The position numbers were made by a program, and so were the translations under genes. This document shows, in pieces, positions 10,174 to 19,974 of a stretch of DNA of 32,896 bases (the first letter of the stretch is position 1; each line of letters starts with the position of its first letter). The DNA comes from Chara braunii (lineage: Eukaryota > Streptophyta > Charophyceae > Charales > Characeae): the NCBI GenBank assembly GCA_003427395.1, contig BFEA01000527.1, positions 1,028,685-1,061,580 on the forward strand, written 5' to 3'. The notes beneath the pieces are model-generated. The model saw only the letters and a program-made list of their open reading frames with translations, was not told the origin of the DNA and ran no database searches.

Positions 10174-11587
10174 AAAAACCCTCAGGCTAGTTTTTACGCG
10201 GGTTTAAGGGATTACCCTCATTGGCTCGCGCTTCAGCCAACGCCTGAGCGTCGAAAGGTGACCCCTTGGCTCAGAATAGGCCATTTGGGTGTGGGCATTA
10301 CACAATGCGTCGTCATCGCGGTTACTCGCGTTGAACTGCATAGCGAGATAGTATGTGTAAGCCCTGCGCCCCTCGCGATCTTATACTAAGTTCGCGTGCG
10401 GCACTCGTCGCATCCCGCACTAAAAGAGTTATGGGTTAGGCGGCGAGATCACGAGCGCTACACGGGCAGTAAACTTGGGGTCTTGGTAACGTGAAGCGGC
10501 ATGTGGGTGGAGGACTAGTCCCGGTCAGCCTTTGGGAGTCCGTGTACGGGCCTCATTATCCCAGACGTCGGGTAGCCTATGGGTAGGATACCAGACCCCC
10601 TCCGCGCGCGCGTCGTTTGGGCTTATCCACCCCCTTTCCAATTTTGAGGGCCATCAGCTAATGGGAGTTGGAGTGAGTTTTCTTTTTTTTGACATTTTCG
10701 TGGTTGGACGTTATAGTCCGTGGCGGCCGTCAAAGTCAAACCCCTTGATATTCGACCGCCACGACAGCTTAGAGCTGTCTACTCAACCCCTCTGCACAGG
10801 GTGCAGAAGAGGGTGTGGTCTCCAACCGTGCACGGCGGTTGTCGAGCGTCGAGAGATTAACCCTCAAGGCGCGTGTCAGCCGACACTTGAGTGTCGAATG
10901 CGACCCTCCAGATTGACGAGAGCCGTGCGAGTATGGGTACTACATGGTACGCCATCATTGCGACTCCTTGCGTATGCCTGCATTGCGAGTCGATATGAGT
11001 TAGCCCCGCGACGCCTATTCGATTCCTGTATCGGGAAGTTATGGGTTGGCTACCGAGGGGCTAGGAGCGTTGTCGCGTAGCTTGCGTTGTGTCGTTTCAT
11101 ATGTGTGTGTGCGTGTGTTTTATTTTTGTGTTCGTAAGATGGTGTGCGCGTGGTGTGTGGGATGCGTCCTAGTCGACCGACGTCGGGCCGTGCTTGGGAC
11201 TCCAGCCCCTCAAGATGTCGGTTCGCGTGCGGGTCCGATAGGCGTATTACCGTGCGTACCCCCTATGCTACAGCGAGCGAGAAACACCCTTGGCTGGTTC
11301 ACCTCTGCGATTGCAACCGAGTAGCTTTCGTAATGTGGACTGGTAGCTCGGCGGGGATACGCCCACCGAAGGGAGGTGACAGCTCCCGTAAGGTAGAGGT
11401 AAGTTATGCCTCGCGTAGGCCCTATCCTGTCGTAGGGGCTCGCGAGAGGTATGGCTAGCGCACTCGGCCGGAGCGTCCTAAGGAAGCTCCATGCGTGTGT
11501 TCGTGTCGAGATAGGTCCAACTCCTACGTGACGCGGCCAAGAGGGTCCCGCGCTGCTACGTGCGTTGCCGGACCGATGCGCCCGACA
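10174..11587 (+). repeat. Candidate 5' LTR of retroelement 1
   Basis: The right end is supported: the sequence ends GCGCCCGACA, then two bases, then the tRNA-Asp-type PBS, as is usual for LTR/PBS junctions. The left end is only the point where R1 copy E stops, and no clear TG start was identified. The stretch is CpG-rich and has no protein domain. It contains a diverged internal duplication (about 10200-10470 and 10850-11075) marked by GTTATGGGTTxGGC and ATTAxCCCTCA. A strong donor-like GAG|GTAAGT occurs at about 11396-11404. Confidence 0.45.
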
Positions 11588-11589
11588 GG

Positions 11590-11608
11590 TGGCGCCATTG
11601 CCGGGGAT
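11590..11608 (+). promoter_or_regulatory. tRNA primer-binding site (tRNA-Asp type)
   Basis: TGGCGCCATTGCCGGGGAT matches the complement of the 3' end of plant tRNA-Asp(GTC) with one mismatch (A for G at the eighth base). Reverse transcription of several plant gypsy lineages is primed by this tRNA. The site lies 2 nt after the presumed LTR end (CA) and about 390 nt before gag, the expected place. Confidence 0.75.
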
Positions 11609-11780
11609 GACGGAAGCCTACCGTTGTCCCTGGTGGAACGACATCCGGGTATGCGAATGAGGGTGAACTAGGCACATGAGTGGATAAAGGTAGAACCATG
11701 AGACAAATCGTATAGTAACCCAAATGGCTGTGTACGACCGTATGCTGATCTGATTGATGATTCGGTTGATGGCGCGAACG

Positions 11781-11790
11781 AGGTGAGTAT
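11781..11790 (+). promoter_or_regulatory. Candidate splice donor in the leader
   Basis: AG|GTGAGTAT matches the plant 5' splice-site consensus well, with GT at 11783. It lies between the PBS and the gag start. A splice from here to the acceptor-like site at about 17344 would bypass gag and pol and deliver the third ORF. This is inference from motifs only. Confidence 0.3.
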
Positions 11791-11997
11791 GTGAGTAAAT
11801 TCGGTGATGAGAGTGGGTCTTACCTAGGTGACCCAAAGGAGGTAGGAAGGAGAGAAAAAAATGTCGGTCGGGTTCATAGCGTCGAGTGTTTAGGTGGTCG
11901 GTGCGATAGGGTCGCGAAGGAATGGACTGCTGAGTGAAACCTTTTGTCCTATCGTTTTTGATAACAGGGGGATTGAAGTCGAAGGCAGCTAATCAGA

Positions 11998-13514
11998 ATG
12001 CCCGAGGAGATGGCGGACGGTGGGAGAAAGCTTGTAACGCTCGTCGACCTCATCGATGCCCTGGATAAGCGCGAAAGAGCGCCGAGCATTGTCCCGAAGG
12101 TTGATACGTTCCACTTCAGAGGAGAGCGGGTGTCCGACTGGCTGGACCTGACGGAGCCGGCACTGGTGGGATTGTCAGATGAGGTCAAGCTCCAGCGGGT
12201 CCTAAGATATGTCCTTCATAGCCACCATCAGGAATTGGGCAAGGTCGTGGATGCCGCTAATGGTAGTTGGGCGAGGTTTAGGGACATGATGCAGAGAAAG
12301 TACAGGTTGGGGGATGGCTTGCTAACCATGGCAGATTTGGAGGCCATGAACAAGGATGACTTCTCCATGATTGGGGCGTTTGTGCACGAGTTTAAAAGGA
12401 AGGCGCGGAAGGTGCATGGGATCTCCGAAGAAACACAGTGTGCCATATTCTTGGGTCTGCTTACTGGCTCGGAGGCCTCGGAGCTGACGGGTCACGGAGG
12501 GGGAAGTGAGAAACTCACATGGGCCACCATCGACAAAGGGGTGGAAGAGGGGAGCCTGGACCATGTGTAACAGCACCAGGTGCGGCTGCAAAGGCGCAAG
12601 AGAAAGGAAAAGGACGCCACCGCGTCCGGGACCCCAAGGGTAAAGAGGATCGTCACGGACGTATTGGCAGCGTTGGGGTAAAATAATGAGGCGGAAGTGC
12701 AAAAGAGGGGAGTGATCATGGCCCAAGGCCGGACGTCGGGGGCAGTGGAAGAGGAGACTAGGCCCGAGGACTATGGCGGAGAAGAGATGGGCTCCCAGAT
12801 TCTAACCAAGGCCCAAAGAAAGCAGCGGAATTTACAAGTGGGGGGTCAAGGATCCGGAAAAGGGCAGGTCCCGCAAGCGATTGCTGCGCCTCCACCTGCT
12901 GCCACGACAACGGCAACGACGGCCGGGCCATCATGTATGGGGCCGCTGTCGGCTTGTGGGCATTTGGTGCCGCACTGTCAGCCTAAATCCTGGCCCTGTT
13001 GTAATCACTGCACCTCGTGCGGGGGTAGTCAAACCCAGCCCGGGCAAATGGTCCCTTATGCGGGCCCAGCGGCAAGTATGGGGCCACCGAACTACCCTGC
13101 GGCCCAGGGTCAGTTTGTGGCCCAACCACCTCCCTCCCAACACGCCTCGCAGGTCAGCGTGGTCGGGAGAGGAAACCAAGGACAGGGCGGACAAGGCAAT
13201 GGAGGCCGAGGTCAAGGGGGTCGAGGAGGTGGCAGCCGAGGCCGAGGAGGAAATGGTGGGGGTCGCGGGGGTGGTTGGAATAGTCAGGGGGGTCAGAACC
13301 AAGGTGGCTGAGGTGGCCAAGAGGGGGGCCCCGCTTTGATTGGCGAAACGCTACCTGCTCGCATTGTTGCGAGGTGGGCCATACTATACGGTTCTGCCAA
13401 CGACGGCGAGATGATGAGTTGGCAGGTCTAATTTCCTCTTGTATGGACGGGGATATATACGATAAGTGGGGAGAGCATATCGGCCCTAGGACCCCGGGAG
13501 GAATCAGGCAATAA
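11998..13514 (+). pseudogene. gag: gag of retroelement 1 (broken)
   Basis: The structural protein begins at ATG 11998 (MPEEMADGGRK). Residues 36-180 carry a retrotransposon-gag-like helical region with FRGERVSDWLDL and an AFVHEFKRKARKVHGI helix. In-frame TAA codons at 12568 and 12679 interrupt it, after which the same frame continues to 13311 through a Gln/Pro- and Gly/Arg-rich segment with RGG-like repeats. A frameshift between 13311 and 13356 moves to the frame with a zinc knuckle at 13356-13397 (CSHCCEVGHTIRFC, intact C-x2-C-x4-H-x4-C), ending at TAA 13512. The particle-forming and RNA-binding functions are inferred from the family; no intact protein can be made. Confidence 0.85.
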
Positions 13515-13856
13515 GCTCTTAGGCGAGCGGCGGCAGGGCCATCGACAACCCCGGCCATGTTCAGGATGTGGCAGTAGAAAAAAGAGTTGGTCATAAAGGT
13601 TGAGGAGATTGTGGGAGATAGCAAGGAGGTCACTCAGCGACTAAAGGCAAGGACTATAAGCGAGGAGCCAATAGTCGTCGAATCGGACAATGAGGGGCAA
13701 GAAGGCGAGGGAGAGCCGGCCACACTCCTCCTGGGGCGGATGGAAGACCTGCTAGAAAAAGTGGGGAGATACAAGCAGAAGCTGCAAGCCCTGTGTGAAG
13801 AGGCCCGAGAGTGGGAGGCCAACTTGCCTGAGGTCTTCCTACAAGACCATAGATAA
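13515..13856 (+). pseudogene. gag-pol linker segment, coiled-coil-like, no protease motif
   Basis: The zinc-knuckle frame continues past TAA 13512 and TAG 13575 to 13854. The segment is acidic and helical (EDLLEKVGRYKQKLQALCEE suggests a coiled coil). Where Ty3/gypsy elements normally encode an aspartic protease, no D-(S/T)-G-A or ILG motif is visible in any plus frame here. A frame change then leads into RT. The function is unknown; it could be the end of Gag or a highly diverged protease. Confidence 0.55.
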
Positions 13857-15659
13857 GAAGTGTCGCCCAGTTCCTGTGCTCGTCAAAGAGGATGAGGAAG
13901 CCTACTACGAGCGGGAGCGAGGGTTGATACGGCGTATGCGGGAGCATGCGTTGGCCGGGTCGTGCCGTATTAACGACGAAAATGAGGGGAGGTTGATAAT
14001 TGGGGAGCCCGACTTCCTGTCGCCCCAGGAGAGAGCGCTGATGGTGGGGCTGATGAAGAAAAGGCACCGCGCGTATGCATTCAACGACGACGAGCGTGGG
14101 AGGCTGGATGTGGACAAGATTCCGATGATCATGATCCACACGGTCCCACATGAGCCATGGAATCTAAGGGGCGCGCGGTACCCCAATCCAGACGAGGAAA
14201 AGATGGTGGTGGACTACCTGGACGACAAGATGCGGACACACGTGGCCAATTATTCCAGTGGGCCGTACGCGTCGCCTTGGTTTTGTTTTATTAAACCAAA
14301 CGGGACGCTTAGGTGGGTGCAGGACTTGCAACGGCTAAATACGGTGACAGTGCGGGACGCGGAAGGATTGCCGAACGCAGACGCATTGTCAGAATCGTAT
14401 GCAGGGAGGCCTATAATCTTGCTTATAGACCTCTACTCGGGGTATGATCAATTCCCTGTATACCTGCAAGACAGGCCCGTAACGGCAATGCACACCCCAG
14501 AGGGTTGATTCACATGAACGTGGCGCCTCAAGGTTGGACGAATGCGGTGGCGATGGTGCAAAGGCATATGATCAGAGCCATGCAGACGGTCAGTCCACAT
14601 ATCACCCAGCCCTATATCGATGACCTGGCTGTCAAAGGTCCGAAGGAGAAGGAGGAAGACGAAGTGATGCCCTGTGTGCGACGCTTTGTCTGGAAGCATG
14701 TTCAAGACATCGATCAGGTTGTGGGGTTATTGGAGGAGCATAACCTGACAGCGAGCGGCCCCAAGTCGAAACATTGTATGAGGAAGACCACAATTATAGG
14801 ATTCGTCTGCAATGAGAGTGGGCGGAGGCCTGACGTAACGAAGACAGATAAGATTCTTGAGTGGCTAGTGCCCTTCCGCTCGATAACCGATGTGAGGAGC
14901 TTCCTTGGGACGTGCGGATTTTGGAGGAGCTTCGTAAAGGACTTTGCCACGAAGACGGAGCATTTAAGGAAGTTGGTGCGCCAGGATCAATAATGGGTCT
15001 GGGGTGAAGACCAGGAAGAGGCGGTCAGTAGGATTAAGGGAGAGTTTAAGGAAGGGGGCTTGGTAATGGGAGCGCTAAATTATGAGGCCACGGAGGAAAG
15101 ACCATTCGTCATTGAGACGGACGCTGGGCCAACTGCCTTGGGAGGAGTCCTGATTCAGGCAGATACTGAGGAGAAGGAGAGGCCGCTAAGATTTTAAAGT
15201 CATACCCTCAATACAACTGAGAGGAACTACTCTCAGTTCAAGAAGGAGATGTTGGCGGTACTCCATTGCCTAAGGACCTTCCGGAACTATGTTTTTGGCA
15301 CGAGGCTCATCTTGAGGGTGGACCCTACTGCACTGGCGTGTTCCCTGAAGAATTATACTCCATCTGACCCAACCATCGCAAGATGGTTGACCTACATTTG
15401 GATGTTTAATTTCGAGCTGGAGAGGATCCAAAGGAACAAGAACAGGGCAGATGGGTTAAGCCGCATCAACTGGGACGGATCTGACGAGGAATCGATAGAA
15501 GACACACCGCCAGTTGATGGGTTTTTGGATCAAGAGGAGGACGTCCGCCTGCACATAAACAAATGGTCCCTGCGAGTGTCCAGTTGCGTCAGTCACCCCA
15601 TATGGCTGGCACCGAAGGGGTACGAGCAGAAGGAAGAGTTAGTCCTCAAGCCCTTTTAG
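13795..15659 (+). pseudogene. pol: Reverse transcriptase-RNase H of retroelement 1 (broken)
   Basis: RT runs from about 13860. The first catalytic Asp block is LIDLYSGYDQFPV (Asp at 14428-14430). The active-site YIDD lies at 14613-14624, in a different frame because about one base is missing near 14500. A connection region with VRSFLGTCGFWRSFVKDFA follows, then TAA at 14991. RNase H has its first catalytic Asp in IETDAGPTALGGVL (15120-15122). TAA at 15195 interrupts it, then ERNYSQFKKEMLAVLHCLRT and the terminal NRADGLSR follow. It would copy the element RNA into DNA and remove the template; the breaks make that impossible. Motif order confirms the gypsy type. Confidence 0.88.
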
Positions 15660-17177
15660 GAGGAGGATCCGTAGGGGAGTAAGGATGTTGGTTGGATGAT
15701 GAAGTTGGCATTGGCAGGTACGCACAGTCTGGTGAAGGAAGTGAGGACAATAGAGGAGGGCCCCACTCAGGTAGATCCATGGGGCAGCTAATGGGAGGGA
15801 TGTACTTGCTCACCAATACGCTCCTGCAAGGTGACTTCGACCGGAAGGACTCGTTCAGTCACGAGGAGAATGAGATTCTGGTTCTTGAAAGTTGAGACGA
15901 CAAATTCGAGGAAGGAGAAATCAAGGAGGCGTTTCGGGCGGAGGAGTACGATGGGATCTATTGGGAATTGGGGTTGCTCCTATCATGCGAGATGAGGGAT
16001 AGAGATGTAAGTGCCAAGGCACAGAAGATGACGCACCTCTGTGTGGTAAGAGACGGCCACTTGTACATCAAGCGGCAGGTCGGGAACCCCAAGAGGATCG
16101 TATAAGGGAGAAACCGGCAAATTGATATCATAGCGGCCCTACACGATTGGTATAGCAGGGGGGCACAGAGGAGTAGGTGCCACATGCGCGAAGATAAGCG
16201 AGCTCTACCATTGGGACGGGATGCTGACAATGGTTATCAAATACTGTCGGTCCTGTATACCTTGCCAAGAGAGGTCAGCGCAAAGGCCCGGAGAACCCCT
16301 ACACCCAAGGTTAGAAAGGGAGGTGGGTGCGGTCGTACACCTGGACCTGTTATTCATGCCAGCAGGGGAGAATGGGTGTAACTACGTCTTCGATGCATGG
16401 GATAACCTTACTAGGTTTGTGGACGGACGAGCTATCCGGATGACGACTGACCCGGTTTTAGCGAATTGCATCGAGGAGTATTACCTACGATACCCTTTTG
16501 TCAAGGAGTTCGTGATGGATCAAGAATCATAGTTTACGTGCACCTTCAATGAGGTAAGGACGTTGCTTGCAGGGTATGGCGTAGTGGCCAACTATACTAC
16601 AGCCGCACACCCTCAAGCGAATGCTCCTGTGGAAAGGGGGCACATTACCATCACGAATCTCCTGGCTTTGGTCAGTGGCCGAAGTTCCTACGGGCAACCT
16701 TCTTCGTGGAGAATGTTACTGTAAAGAGGACTACCAAGTACGTGCCAGCCACGCTATGGTACGGAAGGCATGCCACCTTTCCCATAGAAAGTTTTAAGAA
16801 GACGTGGAGGCGCCAGGACTTGGAGGTGAACCTGTCTTTCGAAGAACTGCTCGATATTCAGGCGCGGCAAGTGGGGGCGGCCGAAGAAAGATTGCGAGAG
16901 GCCGCTTGTGGAAAGGAGTCGCATGGAAGATAAGATGAGGTGGAACCAGATGGCACGAGTAAGAAAGAAGCCATTGGCAGTAGGGGATATCGTATTATTA
17001 TACGACTCCTCTTTGGAAACGCAATGGTCAAGGAAGCTTGACAAAAGATGGTTGGGCCCCTATAAAATATTGCGATGCGGCGAATTTGGGGCCTATCAGA
17101 TCGAGGAGCTGGACGGGACAGGCGGGCAGGATTGGGTATCAGGGACCAGGCTAAAGAAGTTCGTGGCCAGGGAGTAG
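15660..17177 (+). pseudogene. pol: Integrase of retroelement 1 (broken)
   Basis: TAG at 15672 and a frameshift near 15775 precede LMGGMYLLTNTLLQG. TGA 15893 and TAA 16103 lie in the N-terminal part. The zinc domain (H-x6-H, then CRSCIPC near 16245-16270) is split by an extra base near 16147. The catalytic core has Asp in HLDLLF (16344), Asp in VMDQES (16518) and Glu in APVERGH (16632). A TAG stands at 16530, and the second Asp to Glu spacing is 37 codons rather than the usual 35. A small deletion with frameshift lies near 16670 and another frameshift near 16905. The C-terminus has GDIVLLYDSSLE and WLGPYKIL (GPY/F domain), ending at 17177. No chromodomain is seen. Confidence 0.85.
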
Positions 17178-17299
17178 GTAAAGAATTCTACCTTTCTCAG
17201 AGTAGACTGGTCCTTGAGGTATCGCATGCTATGGTCGGGACAGGTGAGGGAGTAGGAAAAGGCATGTGTATTGTCATGAAAACTTGATGAGCCGAGGGC

Positions 17300-17345
17300 T
17301 AACCTTGTTGTGTGCCTGCTTGCTTTCTCTCGCTTGTTGTGCAGG
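17300..17345 (+). promoter_or_regulatory. Candidate splice acceptor before the third ORF
   Basis: A pyrimidine-rich stretch (CTTGTTGTGTGCCTGCTTGC onward) ends TTGTTGTGCAG|GT at about 17344. It lies between the integrase stop (17177) and the ATG of the extra ORF (17367), as expected if that ORF is translated from a spliced subgenomic RNA. This is inference; no transcript evidence is available. Confidence 0.35.
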
Positions 17346-17366
17346 TCTGACATTTCAAAGACAGCC

Positions 17367-18751
17367 ATGCAAAGGGGCGGGAGGGGTGCGCGGCCACGAC
17401 AGAGGCCTCGCGCAGACCGGTTGGGAGGGAGTCTACGCCTATCTTCGACGACGGTAACATAGAGCTTTTTCTAGACTCCTACCAGGCACATGCGACAAAG
17501 GAGGGCTGATCTACCTTAGAGAAGATACGGCACCTGAGGGGAATTGGGCGCTTTGAGGAGCCTACTGCGCACATTCGAGAGGGGGCATTGACATGGCAGG
17601 ATGTGGAGGCGAGGATGCAGATGCTGAGGGCTTCACCGATGGGACCGGATGGATTGCCTATTCGATTGGAGGAAGGCAATGCGGAGGAGTTCATCCCGGC
17701 CTATGAGCAGTATATGCGCGACGAGGGGGCTGGGAAGGTGGAGCGGATGCAGATGCTGCCCCTCTGGACACGGAGGGCGGAGAGGTCGTTGGCAAGGTAG
17801 ATCCAGGAAAGGGCGCACGACTGGGAGGACTGTCAGACCCAGTTGAGACGGGCATTTCGACGACTGGAGCCCGAGAGACCAGAGACCAGGGTGGAGAGAC
17901 GACAAAGGAGTAAGAGGTCACGGGGCCTGGAGGCGAGAGGGACCACTACGACCAAAGGGGGCCGAAAGGCCTTGGCACAGCGAGAGGGGCCAGCAGAGGC
18001 CGCCCAGGCGGTGGAGCCGGTTCAGGCCGGGGGGCCAGCTTAGGCGGCGGAGCTACCCCCTACCTATGAACTCGAGCAGGTGAAGTTTCATAGAAACACG
18101 GGCAGTGATCTACGGGGCCCGTCGCCGACGTTACCAGAGGGGGGAGAGGCGGTGCCGTTGAGGACGCCGCTCGACAGGTTGGAGGCTCACCTCGATGCGT
18201 CCCAGTGGGGGGCGTCAGAGCTGGGAGCGGACCAGAGCGGACCGTTACGGTATGAGCCTGTAGAGAATGAGCCGGAGGAGGAGTCACCTGAGCCGAGGCA
18301 TGAGGCGGGGCCTCGTGGACCCGAGGAGCCGCAGACTGAGGAGGTTATTACTGTTGGAGATGATAACCCTCCGCCTACCCCACTTCCGGAGCAGGTACCA
18401 CAACACTGGCCTGAGGGAATCCCCGAGCCGGGTAGCGAGGAGATTCCGATATCGCCATTGGGAGCCACTACGCTACCTCCGACGCGGGCGGGGCCAGAGG
18501 AGTGCGAGAGGGTGAAGACACCTACTACTGCGGTGCCACAACTGACTGAGCCTGCAGGGGAGCACATGGACCTGGAGGTGCCGATATCTAGGGAGCCTCC
18601 GCCAGAGCCGCCACCCGCAGAGGAGGGGACATGCGAGAGAGACCCACTGTGAGAGGGTCATGAGGCGAGGGTAAGGAGGCTGTCGGGGGAGACGAAAGAA
18701 GAGAAGCGCGCAAGAGTGCAGGTACGTCTTGAGGAGCTATGGCGAGCGTAG
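17367..18751 (+). pseudogene. Extra 3' ORF of retroelement 1 (function unknown, gag-like or accessory)
   Basis: ATG 17367 opens an Arg/Gly-rich start (MQRGGRGARPRQRPRADR). The conserved-looking frame then shifts (near 17420) to IFDDGNIELFLDSYQAHA and runs in one frame to 18749, broken by TGA 17507, TAG 17798, TAG 18041 and TGA 18650. Up to about 17880 it is helical (WQDVEARMQMLRASPMGPDG; MLPLWTRRAERSLAR). After that it is a long acidic Pro/Glu-rich low-complexity tail. I recognise no envelope, signal peptide or membrane segment. It lies sense-oriented after pol, where additional ORFs of some plant gypsy elements lie. A duplicated gag-like domain is possible but unproven. Confidence 0.6.
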
Positions 18752-19256
18752 CGCAGAGCAACATGTCATATCAACTTCACCTGATCCACTTCATATCGCC
18801 ATCATTGTCGCCACATCATCCTCGTCCCTGTCACCACCATCTCCATCATCGTCACCATCATCCCCATGAGCATTACCATGATCATCGTCATTATTGACAT
18901 CACTACCTTCATCACTATCATCTCCTCATCTCGCTCATCTTCCTCGTTGACCTCTACTGTTGAAACTAGTCAATCCAGATCGCTGTCCTCATCATAGCTA
19001 TGCCTGAAAGCCCTCGTTACCATCAGCATTGCTTTAACCATCCTCATTACGCACACGTGATTACCCTCACCACTATGAGCTCCTCATCTTAGTCATCTTC
19101 CTCATTGTCTTCTCCTTTTGTCAATCCATACCGACGTGCTCGTCAGATCGCTGTCCTCATCCTAGCTATGCCTGAAAGCCGCACACGAAAGTCGAAGAAC
19201 GGCTTTGATGGCGCAGAAGGTAAGGATTCCCACCAACCATCTCATCCTCATCATCC

Positions 19257-19305
<49 letters not shown>

Positions 19306-19407
19306 TTCCTCACCTTCCTAATCCTCCTCATCAGTCTTCTCTTTTCAAACTCGTCAATCCATACCAATGTCCTCGTCAGCTTTCTGTCTCATCGTCATGA
19401 CTCTGCT
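18752..19407. repeat. CAT/ATC-rich region with ~170-bp diverged repeats
   Basis: Imperfect CAT/ATC triplets fill this stretch. A phrase starting CAGATCGCTGTCCTCATC and ending CTATGCCTGAAAGCC occurs at about 18977-19012 and again at 19144-19180. A related CTCGTCAATCCATACC block occurs at about 19115 and 19354. The region separates the end of retroelement 1 from the F-box gene and would be the 3' flank or UTR of that gene. An open frame over (CAT)n gives polyhistidine and is not a gene. Confidence 0.6.
19258..19305. repeat. (CAT)16 microsatellite
   Basis: Sixteen uninterrupted CAT triplets, inside a longer impure CAT-rich stretch. Confidence 0.95.
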
Positions 19408-19974
19408 TCACTCGCATTGCTTGCTATGCGTTGGGCGTCCGCTTCCTCCGTGTTCCTCGGATAACATCTGCTTCACCTCCCGCTCAACGAATGCCCTCTC
19501 GCGATTCAAAAATGCCTCCTCGCTGTTCGGGAGAGCCCTCTCGCGGTTCATAAGACGCCTCTCGCGTTTCCCGCGTTTCCCTCCTTCCAAGAAAACCCTC
19601 TCGCGTCTCCAAAATGCAATTTCGCGTTCCACAAATGCAGCCTGGCGTTTCGTAAATGCAATCAGGAGTTTCAAAGATGCCATCGCGCATTTTAAAAGAG
19701 CTATCGGGCGTTCCTGACTCAGCTCCTCATACAATTCGACCCGAGCGGCTTGCAAGCAGGCAGGATGTGAAGAAGCTCGCCGCCAATTCTGGCACACGCT
19801 CCCCGCACGAAACCTGTCTCGAACGGGGAGGAAGTTGAAAATGACCGCAAGCACGTCAATCACCATGTTTGCCCAGTCGGGGTTACCGTCAACTAACCCA
19901 TGGTCCATCTCGTCCACGCGCCCGCAAGACTCGCCCTTCCCAGCCTCACTCTCGAAATCTCTCGTGGTCGCCAT
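19408..19974 (-). CDS. F-box protein with heptad-repeat C-terminal half
   Basis: A 188-residue protein starts at ATG 19974 in a plant-like context (TTCTATGGCG). Residues 33-75 form an F-box: DWANMVIDVLAVIFNFLPVR, then a DRFRAGSVCQNWRRAS section. F-boxes bind Skp1 and bring substrates to SCF ubiquitin ligases. From about residue 85 the protein is a run of seven-residue repeats ending in Phe or Leu (TKRQAAF, VEREIAF, MNRERAL, LNRERAF), which suggests a charged coiled coil. The DNA beneath is a 21-bp minisatellite. There are no leucine-rich or Kelch repeats. The GA-rich leader on its sense strand (19975-20020) supports transcription. A donor-like AG|GTGAAG near the 3' end leaves a further exon possible. 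It is the only intact host-type gene recognised here. Confidence 0.72.
   Translation of the reverse strand: MATTRDFESEAGKGESCGRVDEMDHGLVDGNPDWANMVIDVLAVIFNFLPVRDRFRAGSVCQNWRRASSHPACLQAARVELYEELSQERPIALLKCAMASLKLLIAFTKRQAAFVEREIAFWRRERVFLEGGKRGKRERRLMNRERALPNSEEAFLNRERAFVEREVKQMLSEEHGGSGRPTHSKQCE
19480..19716 (-). repeat. 21-bp minisatellite encoding heptads in the F-box gene
   Basis: About ten diverged 21-bp units, plus-strand pattern AATGCCCTCTCGCGATTCAAA, run through the second half of the F-box ORF. One unit (near 19560-19590) carries an internal GCGTTTCCC expansion. Because 21 bp equals seven codons, unit gain or loss keeps both the frame and the heptad phase. Confidence 0.75.

Larger units (their letters stand above)
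10174..18751 (+). mobile_element. Retroelement 1: decayed Ty3/gypsy element with an extra 3' ORF
   Basis: The order is candidate 5' LTR, PBS, leader, gag with zinc knuckle, RT, RNase H, integrase (zinc domain, D-D-E core, GPY domain) and a further ORF. RT-RNase H before integrase places it in Ty3/gypsy. At least a dozen in-frame stops and seven or more frameshifts make it non-autonomous. No copy of the 5' LTR sequence was found downstream, so the 3' end seems lost near 18.75 kb, where CAT-rich DNA begins. No aspartic protease motif was found between the knuckle and RT. Confidence 0.85.

Noticed and set aside
10532-11080. 182-codon plus-strand ORF inside the candidate LTR
   Set aside because: The region is CpG-rich with few stops, shows no domain, and the duplicated segment is not protein-conserved between its two copies.
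12881-13339. Overlapping ORFs opposite and beside gag of retroelement 1
   Set aside because: They are shadow frames of the Gly/Arg-rich gag segment.
18187-18567. Minus-strand ORF over the Pro/Glu-rich tail of the extra ORF
   Set aside because: It is a low-complexity shadow; the plus frame is continuous with upstream conserved-looking sequence.
19105-19464. 119-codon plus-strand ORF with polyhistidine
   Set aside because: It is a translation of the CAT-rich repeat and overlaps the 3' end of the F-box gene on the other strand.
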